Source of the DNA: Eubacterium sp.
GTDB taxonomy: Bacteria > Bacillota > Clostridia > Oscillospirales > Acutalibacteraceae
Direction of reading: 5' to 3'
Assembly: GCA_029054965.1 (NCBI GenBank)
Contig: JAIDEF010000204.1
Location: 1-8,371, forward strand
Length of the DNA: 8,371 nucleotides
Part shown: positions 1 to 7,451 of the stretch, piece by piece
How the letters are laid out: every line of letters starts with the position of its first letter
Numbering within the stretch: position 1 is the first letter of the stretch
Notes under the pieces: model-generated
Told to the model about the DNA's origin: nothing
Seen by the model: the letters and a program-made list of their open reading frames with translations, nothing else
The model's database searches: none
Made by a program: the position numbers and the translations under genes

Positions 1-1
1 C

Positions 2-286
2 AGTGAAATAAAAAACGGCAGAGTTTACTCAAAAACGGGTGAGGATTTGACAGAAGCATTTGAGGACGGAGCTGAAAAAGCTCTTTATGTAGCAGAGGAA
101 AGCGGCTGTCAGCTTGCTATACTCAAGGAACGAAGCCCAAGCTGCGGCTTTGGCGAGATTTATGACGGCAGCTTCAGCGGCAAAACAATAAGAGGCAACG
201 GAATAACTGCACAGCTTCTGTATGACCACGGCATTACAGTCATAGGTGAAACAAAGCTTGATAAGCTGAAGGATGAGGTTGAATAA
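2..286 (+). CDS. DUF523 family protein, C-terminal part (5' end outside window)
   Basis: The reading frame is open from the left edge to a TAA at 284-286, giving 94 visible residues. The true start lies upstream; the TTG at 47 is internal to the frame and is not a credible start. The protein carries the DUF523 (YbbK-type) signature: an AILKERSPSCG segment with a conserved cysteine, then IYDGSFSG and a GNGITAQLL segment. Family members are usually about 150 residues, so roughly a third is missing, including the N-terminal Cys-containing region expected for this family. The biochemical function of DUF523 proteins is not established, and I assign none. No membrane segment or signal peptide is visible. 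A small hairpin terminator overlaps the stop codon, so this gene probably ends a transcript that begins left of the window and is separate from the kinase gene downstream. Family assignment is confident; function is unknown. Confidence 0.85.
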   Translation, partial: SEIKNGRVYSKTGEDLTEAFEDGAEKALYVAEESGCQLAILKERSPSCGFGEIYDGSFSGKTIRGNGITAQLLYDHGITVIGETKLDKLKDEVE

Positions 287-301
287 CCTCTGTTTTTCTT
301 T
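275..301 (+). terminator. Short intrinsic terminator after the DUF523 gene
   Basis: GAGGTT (275-280) and AACCTC (285-290) form a perfect 6-bp stem with loop GAAT. A T-rich tract, TGTTTTTCTTT, follows at 291-301. The stem overlaps the stop codon of the DUF523 frame. It is a short stem, so termination may be incomplete, but the arrangement is typical of compact Gram-positive terminators. Confidence 0.5.
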
Positions 302-339
302 GATAATATCACAATTCCTATATCAATAGCGCAAACTGC

Positions 340-368
340 TTGACTAACATAATTCGTTATTGTAATAT
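340..368 (+). promoter_or_regulatory. Putative sigma-A promoter for the kinase-MATE unit
   Basis: TTGACT at 340-345 matches the -35 consensus TTGACA at five of six positions. After a 17-bp spacer, TAATAT at 363-368 matches the -10 consensus at four of six. Transcription would start near 375, giving a very short leader of about 15 nt that just includes the ribosome binding site. It lies after the DUF523 terminator and before a two-gene unit, which is where a promoter is needed. The short leader is the main reason for caution. Confidence 0.4.
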
Positions 369-390
369 CAAGGCAAAGGGGGTAATCATT

Positions 391-1371
391 ATGGTGAGCA
401 AAACAAAATTTCTTATCAGTGATAACAAGATAAAAGAAATATTCAGTCAATACGGAATTGACAATATAACAAACATTTCACCTCTTGGAGACGGTGAATA
501 CAATGCAGTATTTGAAGTGAAAGCAGATAAAAGCTATGTATTAAAGCTGGCACCGGACAGCAAAACTGCAGTCCTGACATACGAGGACAAAATGATGTCA
601 AGCGAGGTATTCTGGTATGATCAAATCAGAAAACATACAGATATAAGAGTACCCGAAGTATATTTTACTGATTATTCAAAAAGTATTATTCCTACAGAAT
701 ATTTCATTATGGAAAAGCTTGACGGAGAAATGAGAAGCACCGCTAAGCTTGGCATTGAAGCTGTAAGAGAAAACACTGCATTAATGCTTGCACAAATACA
801 CAAAATCAAAAACAATAAATTCGGATATGTTCAAAATCAGCTTTATGACAACTGGTATGATGCACTCTGTTCAATGATTAAAAATCTGCTCGACGACGCA
901 AAGCGTGTAGGCAAGCAATCCAAGAAGGGTGAAAGACTCCTTGAATATGCCGAAAAATATAAAGATATACTTACGAATGTTGAAAGCACAATGGTAAACT
1001 ATGACCTGTGGGATGGTAATGTAATCTGCTGTACGGATAAGAACGGCAAAACAGAGCATTGCTGGATTGATCCGGAAAGAAGCTTTTGGGGTGACAGAAT
1101 ATTTGACTTTATCTGTGTTGACAACAATCCTTTTTTCGGTCTTAAATCAAAGCAAAAGGCTATAGAAATTTATAACAAAACTGCAGATAAGCCTGTTGAA
1201 ATCAACCATGAAAATGAAATAAGATATGCCTTTGCTCAGGGACTTTTAGGTGTTATTCAGGAAGTTGAAAAATACTACCGCTACACTCCACGCCACTTTG
1301 GATGGTGGAGGAATGTTATATTCAATATAGTCACTTACAAGGCTGCTTTTAAAGTATTAAAAAATGGATAA
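391..1371 (+). CDS. APH/choline-kinase-like phosphotransferase family protein
   Basis: A 326-residue protein of the aminoglycoside phosphotransferase/choline kinase fold (cytosolic, ATP-dependent small-molecule kinase). The start is the ATG at 391, because AAAGGGGG (375-382) lies 8 nt upstream; a TTG further upstream at 340 is more likely a -35 box. Visible landmarks are a glycine-containing nucleotide loop, PLGDGEYNAVFEV (31-43), and a candidate ATP-binding lysine in YVLKLAP (Lys52). A candidate partner Glu72 follows, then a hinge IMEKLDGE (106-113). The catalytic loop NYDLWDGN (203-210) has Asp205 as candidate base and Asn210. A metal-binding IDPER segment (226-230, Asp227) is followed by GD at 234-235. 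The usual first histidine of the HxDxxxxN loop is Asn here. The length fits the family. The substrate cannot be read from sequence: a sugar, amino alcohol, amine or drug are all possible, and the gene should not be called a resistance gene on this evidence. Its last 8 nt overlap the MATE exporter start, suggesting translational coupling. Confidence 0.85.
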   Translation: MVSKTKFLISDNKIKEIFSQYGIDNITNISPLGDGEYNAVFEVKADKSYVLKLAPDSKTAVLTYEDKMMSSEVFWYDQIRKHTDIRVPEVYFTDYSKSIIPTEYFIMEKLDGEMRSTAKLGIEAVRENTALMLAQIHKIKNNKFGYVQNQLYDNWYDALCSMIKNLLDDAKRVGKQSKKGERLLEYAEKYKDILTNVESTMVNYDLWDGNVICCTDKNGKTEHCWIDPERSFWGDRIFDFICVDNNPFFGLKSKQKAIEIYNKTADKPVEINHENEIRYAFAQGLLGVIQEVEKYYRYTPRHFGWWRNVIFNIVTYKAAFKVLKNG

Positions 1372-2674
1372 GAATAAAAAAGCAGAAGAAATGGAAACCA
1401 AACCGATTTCAAAGCTGATACTAAGCTATTCGTCAGCAACATTTTTTGCACTGTTTTTTGATGCTCTTTACAATATTGTTGACACATTGTTCATTAGTCA
1501 CGGCGTTGGTGACAACGCTATGGGCGGAGTATCGGTTATATTTCCATTTATGATGATACAGGCAGCTATTGCTCAGATGGTCGGCGGCGGAGCTGCTGCA
1601 CTTACAGCAAAACACCTTGGCGAAAAGGATTACAGAAAAGCCGGCAGCATTACTGCCAATGCAATGCTGATTTTCTATAGCACTGCTGTTATTACCACTG
1701 TACTCGGATTTATATTTATGACACCTATTCTGAGGCTCTCAGGTGTAACCGATGACATATCTCCTTACGCAAAGGAATACTTTTCAATAATTCTGATAGG
1801 CAACGTATTCTCTACCGGCTTTTCATCAATTATACGTGCTGAGGGCAGAATGGGCTATTCTCTTGCAATATGGTTAATACCAACTGCAGTCAATATCTTT
1901 CTTGATTATATTTTTATAAGCATACTTGATATGGGTGTTAAAGGTGCAGCACTTGCAACAGTTATCGGCTATTTCACCAGCTTTTTAATGAGTGTAATAT
2001 TCTTTACAAAAATAAGCTGTCAGGATTTCAATAACATAAAAATCAATTTTCAAACAGCAAAGGATATTGTTATTATCGGCATACCGACCTTAATACAAAT
2101 GAGCAGTATGTCATTAATATTTTTACTGATTAACAGACTTCTCTCGAAATTCGGAGGCAGTACGGCAGTGAACACCTTTGCATATATCAGTAAAATTGCA
2201 GTGCTTGCAGTTGTGCCAGTTAATGCAGCAGCACAGGCAGTATCACCTATAATAAGCTATAACTACGGTGCTGATAATAAAGCAAGAATAAAAAGCACAG
2301 TCAATTTCAGCCTGCTTGCAACAGAAGCTTATTCACTGCTTGCTGTTATAGCAGTATTATTTATTCCAAAGGCTTTCATCAGAATATTCACTGATAATTA
2401 TGAAATAATCAATGAAGGTTCAAAGGCATTGCAGATTATTTCACCTGCTTTGATTTTCATACCGCTTACAATTATTCTCAGCTCATATTTCCAGTCAACA
2501 GGGCAAAAAACAAAGGCAATTTTTTCAAGTGCAGGCATAATTGTATTCTTACTAATTCTGCTGCTTATACTGCCGAATATATACAGTGTTAACGGAATAT
2601 GGATGTCAATAGCCATAGCATGTATGCTGTCAGCCGTACTGGCAGCAGCATTTAAAATCAAATGTAAAATATAA
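1364..2674 (+). CDS. MATE family efflux transporter
   Basis: A 436-residue, strongly hydrophobic protein with about twelve membrane segments, typical of MATE (multi antimicrobial extrusion) carriers. These export organic cations or drugs across the cytoplasmic membrane using a Na+ or H+ gradient. Family landmarks include PISKLIL then FDALYNIVDTLFI near residues 14-44, a GGGAAALTAKHLGEKDYRKA segment around 74-93, RAEGRMGYSLAIWLIPTAVN around 158-177, and the second-half signature NAAAQAVSPIISYNYGA (287-303). The two halves show the expected pseudo-repeat. The ATG at 1364 overlaps the kinase stop (shared ATGGATAA) and has no good Shine-Dalgarno, so it would depend on coupling. An alternative ATG at 1391, preceded by AGAAGAA, would give a protein nine residues shorter and is possible. 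A strong terminator follows the stop. The substrate is unknown; pairing with a small-molecule kinase suggests, but does not prove, a shared substrate class. Confidence 0.92.
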   Translation: MDKNKKAEEMETKPISKLILSYSSATFFALFFDALYNIVDTLFISHGVGDNAMGGVSVIFPFMMIQAAIAQMVGGGAAALTAKHLGEKDYRKAGSITANAMLIFYSTAVITTVLGFIFMTPILRLSGVTDDISPYAKEYFSIILIGNVFSTGFSSIIRAEGRMGYSLAIWLIPTAVNIFLDYIFISILDMGVKGAALATVIGYFTSFLMSVIFFTKISCQDFNNIKINFQTAKDIVIIGIPTLIQMSSMSLIFLLINRLLSKFGGSTAVNTFAYISKIAVLAVVPVNAAAQAVSPIISYNYGADNKARIKSTVNFSLLATEAYSLLAVIAVLFIPKAFIRIFTDNYEIINEGSKALQIISPALIFIPLTIILSSYFQSTGQKTKAIFSSAGIIVFLLILLLILPNIYSVNGIWMSIAIACMLSAVLAAAFKIKCKI

Positions 2675-2677
2675 GTT

Positions 2678-2718
2678 AAGCAGATTAACAAAATCTTTTC
2701 TTTGTTAATCTGCTTTTT
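2678..2718 (+). terminator. Strong intrinsic terminator after the MATE gene
   Basis: A perfect 15-bp inverted repeat is formed by AAGCAGATTAACAAA (2678-2692) and TTTGTTAATCTGCTT (2701-2715). The loop is 8 nt and the T-run continues to 2718. It begins 3 nt after the MATE stop codon and should end the kinase-MATE transcript, leaving the phosphate transporter as its own unit. Confidence 0.85.
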
Positions 2719-2751
2719 ACATTTACTAAAATCTTTTACGCAAGTTTTACC
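2715..2751 (+). promoter_or_regulatory. Four TTTAC direct repeats, candidate Pho-type operator upstream of Na/Pi transporter
   Basis: TTTACA (2716-2721), TTTACT (2722-2727), TTTACG (2735-2740) and TTTACC (2746-2751) are direct repeats. The last two, extended to TTTTAC, are 11 bp apart. PhoP in Bacillus binds TTAACA-like hexamers repeated at about one helical turn, so the arrangement resembles a Pho operator placed before a phosphate transporter. The first two repeats are spaced irregularly and the first overlaps the terminator T-run. The region is AT-rich, so this is a tentative call. No clear promoter could be fixed: TAGAAT (2783-2788) is a fair -10 but leaves almost no leader. Confidence 0.3.
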
Positions 2752-2805
2752 ACTTCTAAATGAGCACTTAATTGTAAATAATTAGAATGTACCTGAGGTG
2801 ATACG

Positions 2806-4548
2806 ATGACAATTTTTGATTTACTGCAATTTACAGGAGGACTTGCACTATTCCTTTACGGAATGAATTATATGGGAACATCCCTTGAAAAGCTGAGCGG
2901 CGGCAAGCTTGAAACAATGCTTGAAAAAATGACGAGCAACAGACTTAAAGGTCTGCTTCTTGGTGCGGGTGTAACTGCTGTTATCCAAAGTTCTTCAGCC
3001 GTAACTGTTATGGCTGTAGGCTTTGTTAATTCAAAAATTATGACACTGCACCAGGTTGTGGGAATTATTATGGGTGCGAATATAGGAACAACCATTACAA
3101 GCTGGCTGCTTTCACTGACAGGCATTGAAGGCTCAAATATATTCATCAAGCTGCTAAAACCCTCATCCTTTGCACCTGTTATAGCAATAATAGGTGTATT
3201 TCTGTTATTCTCGAAAAAAAATGAAAAGAAGAAAAATATCGGCGCAATTATGCTTGGCTTTGCAACACTGATGTTCGGTATGGATTATATGAGTGCGGCT
3301 GTTGCACCGCTTAAGGATGTGCCGCAGTTTACAGGTATACTTACAATGTTTTCAAATCCTATACTCGGCATACTTGCAGGTGCATTGCTGACCGCAGTTA
3401 TTCAAAGCTCCTCAGCCTCTGTCGGCATACTTCAGGCATTGGCTGTAACAGGCTCAATAACAGTTTCCTCCGCATTTCCGATAATACTCGGACAAAATAT
3501 AGGAACGTGTATCACAGCACTTATTTCATCTGTAGGCACAAGCAAAAATGGAAAAAGAACAGCCGTTATTCACCTGATATTTAACACACTTGGTGTTGCT
3601 GCTGCTATGCTTGTTTTTTACTCAGTAAAAAATATTCTGAAACTGCCATTGTTCGAGGAAAGCATTAATGCAGGAAGCATAGCCGCAATACACACAATAT
3701 TTAATGTATTTTCAACAGTACTTCTTTTTCCTTTCGGCAAATGGCTCGAAAAGCTTGCCTGTATTATCATACCAAACGGCAAGGATGAAAACAGTGAGCT
3801 GATTGACGAAAAATTTATCTTATCAAATGCATACGCTATTGACAAGGCTAAAGAGCAGTGCAATGCAATGGCAGAAACTGCACTTGAAAACACAATACTG
3901 TCACTGAATATATTAAAAAAATATTCATCCTTAAAAAACAATAAAATTTCGGAAAATGAACACCGGCTCGATGAATATGAGGATGAGCTTGAAACCTATC
4001 TTGTAAAAATAAGTGCAGGCGAATTAAATCTAAACAATTCGGTAAGACTGTCAATGCTTTCACATGCAATCGGCAATTTTGAGAGAATCGGTGACTACGC
4101 CTACAACATATTAAGAGTTAAGCAGCAAATGCATAGGGATAAAATTCATTTCAGCAAGGAAGCAAATGACGAACTGGAAATTATGAGCAATGCTGTTAAG
4201 GAAATTACCGAAAATGCGATATCTGCATTCATTAACGATGATTTGGAGGCAGCAAACAGAATTGAACCGCTTGAACAGGTTATAGATAACCTTAAGGTTC
4301 AGATAAAGGCAAAACACTCCAAGCGTATGGAAAACACGCAGTGCAGCATTGAAAACGGAATATTATTTTTTGATATAATCAACTCCCTTGAAAGAATTGC
4401 AGACCACTGCTCAAACCTTGCACTCTGCATTATCGAACTGTCACAAAAAAGCTATCGTATTCATCAATATTCCAAGGGATTAAAAAGCACAAGCTCTTCT
4501 TTTATTGAAGCCTTTGAGGAATATTGCGAAAAATATTCACTAGCATAA
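2806..4548 (+). CDS. Na+/phosphate cotransporter family protein with PhoU-like C-terminal domain
   Basis: A 580-residue fusion of an inner-membrane Na/Pi cotransporter (NptA/YjbB type) with a cytoplasmic PhoU-like helical domain. The start ATG has GAGGTG (2795-2800) 5 nt upstream. The membrane half, roughly residues 1-320, holds the two inverted family repeats: GVTAVIQSSSA (55-65) with GANIGTT (90-96), and LTAVIQSSSAS (195-205) with GQNIGTC (229-235). The paired QSSS motifs are the family hallmark and are taken to line the substrate path. Residues about 340-560 are polar and helical with two PhoU-like bundles; AIGNFERIGDYAYNILR and a later LERIADHCSNLAL segment are typical PhoU metal/phosphate-site helices. 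Such proteins move phosphate with Na+, inward or outward depending on the member, and the PhoU part probably senses or gates. The gene is flanked by terminators on both sides, so it appears monocistronic. TTTAC repeats upstream hint at phosphate control. Confidence 0.93.
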   Translation: MTIFDLLQFTGGLALFLYGMNYMGTSLEKLSGGKLETMLEKMTSNRLKGLLLGAGVTAVIQSSSAVTVMAVGFVNSKIMTLHQVVGIIMGANIGTTITSWLLSLTGIEGSNIFIKLLKPSSFAPVIAIIGVFLLFSKKNEKKKNIGAIMLGFATLMFGMDYMSAAVAPLKDVPQFTGILTMFSNPILGILAGALLTAVIQSSSASVGILQALAVTGSITVSSAFPIILGQNIGTCITALISSVGTSKNGKRTAVIHLIFNTLGVAAAMLVFYSVKNILKLPLFEESINAGSIAAIHTIFNVFSTVLLFPFGKWLEKLACIIIPNGKDENSELIDEKFILSNAYAIDKAKEQCNAMAETALENTILSLNILKKYSSLKNNKISENEHRLDEYEDELETYLVKISAGELNLNNSVRLSMLSHAIGNFERIGDYAYNILRVKQQMHRDKIHFSKEANDELEIMSNAVKEITENAISAFINDDLEAANRIEPLEQVIDNLKVQIKAKHSKRMENTQCSIENGILFFDIINSLERIADHCSNLALCIIELSQKSYRIHQYSKGLKSTSSSFIEAFEEYCEKYSLA

Positions 4549-4588
4549 AAACAGCGGATGTTACATTAAAGTAGCATCCGCTGTTTTT
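4547..4588. terminator. Bidirectional intrinsic terminator between the Na/Pi transporter and atpC
   Basis: Positions 4547-4564 pair with 4571-4588 over 18 bp (one G-T wobble) around the loop ATTAAA. The core is AAAAACAGCGGATG with its exact complement CATCCGCTGTTTTT. The arm ends give a T5 run on either strand, so it should stop both converging transcripts. It overlaps the transporter stop (TAA 4546-4548) and touches the atpC stop (TGA, 4590-4588), filling the whole space between the two genes. Confidence 0.9.
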
Positions 4589-5001
4589 CATATATTATGA
4601 CGGTTTTTAATTTTAAGTCTGTCCATTGCTCGTGCCAGATTAGCCTGTGAATGATAGTATTCAAGCTGTGACTGCTTAAACCGCATATCCTCCTCAGCCC
4701 TTTCCTTTGCCTCCTGTGCACGGCGTGCATCAATTTCCTCAGGCAGCTCGGCAGAAATACATACAAGAACAGCCGAATTGTCAAGAAATTCCAGAAATCC
4801 GTTTCCCACATAAGCAGGAATTTCTTTACCGCCGGCATCTGTTATTTTCATTTCACCTGAATCAATGGGAACAACACAGTTTTCATGCTTTGCAAGAAAT
4901 CCCTGACTTCCGCCGTCAACAAGGGGAACAACAAGCTGCTGTGCCTCGCCATCAAAAAAGGTTCTGTTTGATGCAATAATTTTTAATTGAAAGGTATTCA
5001 T
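4588..5001 (-). CDS. atpC: ATP synthase F1 subunit epsilon
   Basis: A 137-residue protein matching the epsilon subunit of F-type ATP synthase, part of the central rotor stalk and an inhibitor of ATP hydrolysis. The N-terminal beta-sandwich opens with MNTFQLKIIASNRTFFDGEA, followed by the FLAKHENCVVPI stretch. The C-terminal two-helix arm (about 86-135) contains IDARRA (90-95), which fits the I/L-D-x-x-R-A ATP-binding motif described for Bacillus epsilon, and ends in LARAMDRLKIKNR. Length is normal. The start is the ATG at 5001, with GGTGA 4 nt upstream; that site lies in the 3' arm of a long inverted repeat and could be masked in the mRNA. It is the last gene of the atp operon and is separated from atpD by an unusually long structured spacer. 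A shared bidirectional terminator follows directly. Confidence 0.95.
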   Translation of the reverse strand: MNTFQLKIIASNRTFFDGEAQQLVVPLVDGGSQGFLAKHENCVVPIDSGEMKITDAGGKEIPAYVGNGFLEFLDNSAVLVCISAELPEEIDARRAQEAKERAEEDMRFKQSQLEYYHSQANLARAMDRLKIKNRHNI

Positions 5002-5003
5002 AA

Positions 5004-5087
5004 AATCACCATAGCCTTTCAGGCTACAAATAGTTCATTAAAAATCATCAACACCTACTGTAGCCTGACAAGGCGTTAATGGTGATT
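5004..5087 (-). repeat. Long imperfect inverted repeat that includes the atpC ribosome binding site
   Basis: Three blocks pair in register: AATCACCAT (5004-5012) with ATGGTGATT (5079-5087), GCCTT (5014-5018) with AAGGC (5070-5074), and TCAGGCTACA (5019-5028) with TGTAGCCTGA (5059-5068). This gives 24 bp interrupted by a 1/4-nt internal loop and a single bulged base, with a 30-nt loop. In the atp mRNA the downstream arm carries GGTGA (5010-5006), the atpC Shine-Dalgarno, so the fold would hide it. It could instead be a small palindromic repeat element. The pairing is read directly from sequence; any role is inferred. Confidence 0.75.
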
Positions 5088-5095
5088 ACAGCCAT

Positions 5096-5125
5096 CTCGA
5101 AATTATGCCACAGGCAAATTTCGAG
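5096..5125 (-). other. Stem-loop in the atpD-atpC spacer
   Basis: CTCGAAAT (5096-5103) and ATTTCGAG (5118-5125) begin a 13-bp stem. It continues through T5104-A5117 and TGCC/GGCA, with one bulged A (5105) and a 3-nt loop (5110-5112). No T-run follows on either strand, so it is not an intrinsic terminator. The ATCTCGA at 5094-5100 could instead pair with TCGAGAT at 5136-5142, which overlaps the next hairpin, so alternative folds are possible. Confidence 0.65.
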
Positions 5126-5139
5126 GGCAATATAATCGA

Positions 5140-5163
5140 GATAGTGTGATTTTTCACACTATC
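5140..5163 (-). other. Perfect hairpin just after the atpD stop codon
   Basis: GATAGTGTGA (5140-5149) and TCACACTATC (5154-5163) form a perfect 10-bp stem with a 4-nt loop, starting 3 nt past the atpD stop. No U-tract follows in the transcript direction, so simple termination is unlikely. A role as a 3' stabiliser of the upstream atp message, as in REP-type hairpins, is possible but inferred. Confidence 0.7.
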
Positions 5164-5166
5164 ACC

Positions 5167-6552
<1,386 letters not shown>

Positions 6553-6566
6553 TTAAAGGACACCTC

Positions 6567-7451
6567 CTACTTCATTTTGTTTTTCTGTGCCTTGGCACCT
6601 GCTATTACCTCTGTTATTTCCTGCGTAATAGCTGCTTGTCTGGCACGGTTAAATTCAATACCAAGCTGCTTCAACATATCCTTTGCAGCATCGGTTGCAG
6701 TCTGCATAGCCATCATTCTTGCATTATGCTCAGAGCAGTAAGACTCAACGAGAGCACCGTAAATAAAGCCGGCAATATAATTAGGAATGATATAATCAAA
6801 AACCTTATCAACATTCGGTTCAAAATAACAGGTCTGATAATTATTTTCGTCTGCATTAATACTTTTAACCTTTTTCAAAGGCAGAAGCTGTTTGATTTCT
6901 GCGTTAAAGGTAACAGAATTCACCATTCTTGTGTAAACAATATAGACCTCATCAAGCTCACCTTTTTTAAACAGGTCCACCATGTTCTCGCTGATAATTC
7001 TTGCCCTGTTCATATTTGGATTTTGTGCTGTATACTTAAAATTAATATCAACAGGAATATTCTTTTTTTCAAAATATCTTCGACCCACCTGCCCTACAAC
7101 AAAAAGCATATTCTTGTTATCGGACAAAGCCTCTTTTTCTGCAATTTTTATAACATTGTGATTATAAGCACCGGCCATACCCTTGTCGGCAGTGACAACA
7201 ATATATCCCTGCTTTCTTTCCTGTTTGGGTATACTTTCCCTTTTGTTAAAAAATTCGCTGCCCGTTTCGGGTGAAAGGTCAAGTATTTTCGCCAATGCAT
7301 CCTGAATTGCATAGAAATAAGGCTCAGTATTTTTAAGGTCCTTCCTCGCCTTCTGAAGCTTGGAGCTTGAAATCATACACATTGCATTAGTGATTTTCAT
7401 TGTGTCCTTAATCGACTTCATACGGGCCTGAATTTCACGGGAATTAGCCAT
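6567..7451 (-). CDS. atpG: ATP synthase F1 subunit gamma
   Basis: A 294-residue gamma subunit, the rotating central shaft that couples proton or sodium flow in Fo to catalysis in beta. The N-terminal helix is typical ([20 protein letters not shown], then [10 protein letters not shown]). The Rossmann-like middle holds [14 protein letters not shown] (87-100), matching the family's GxxGxYN motif. The C-terminal helix carries the signature around [17 protein letters not shown] (244-260) and [20 protein letters not shown] (267-286). The start ATG overlaps the atpA stop by 8 nt (ATGGCTAA), and AAGAAGG lies 6 nt upstream, inside the atpA coding end, so the pair is probably translationally coupled. 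The stop TAG runs straight into the atpD ribosome binding site. Confidence 0.98.
   Translation of the reverse strand: MANSREIQARMKSIKDTMKITNAMCMISSSKLQKARKDLKNTEPYFYAIQDALAKILDLSPETGSEFFNKRESIPKQERKQGYIVVTADKGMAGAYNHNVIKIAEKEALSDNKNMLFVVGQVGRRYFEKKNIPVDINFKYTAQNPNMNRARIISENMVDLFKKGELDEVYIVYTRMVNSVTFNAEIKQLLPLKKVKSINADENNYQTCYFEPNVDKVFDYIIPNYIAGFIYGALVESYCSEHNARMMAMQTATDAAKDMLKQLGIEFNRARQAAITQEITEVIAGAKAQKNKMK

Noticed and set aside
340..390. A 17-codon N-terminal extension of the kinase starting at TTG 340
   Set aside because: The ATG at 391 has a strong AAAGGGGG site at good spacing. The TTG belongs to a TTGACT that fits a -35 box, and the extension does not resemble the family N-terminus.
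391..1371. Calling the kinase an aminoglycoside resistance gene
   Set aside because: The fold covers many housekeeping kinases; no aminoglycoside-specific motif or resistance-island context is visible, and base composition matches its neighbours.
2760..2788. Promoter with -10 TAGAAT (2783-2788) for the Na/Pi transporter
   Set aside because: The -10 match is good, but the -35 at proper spacing is poor (ATGAGC). Transcription would start at the Shine-Dalgarno, leaving too short a leader.
4566..4838. Minus-strand frame overlapping atpC in another register
   Set aside because: It occupies the same strand as atpC but out of frame, covers the terminator hairpin, and has no domain; atpC explains the region.
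5096..5163. The spacer hairpins after atpD as Rho-independent terminators
   Set aside because: Neither stem is followed by a U-tract in the atp transcript direction, and atpC downstream has no clear promoter of its own.
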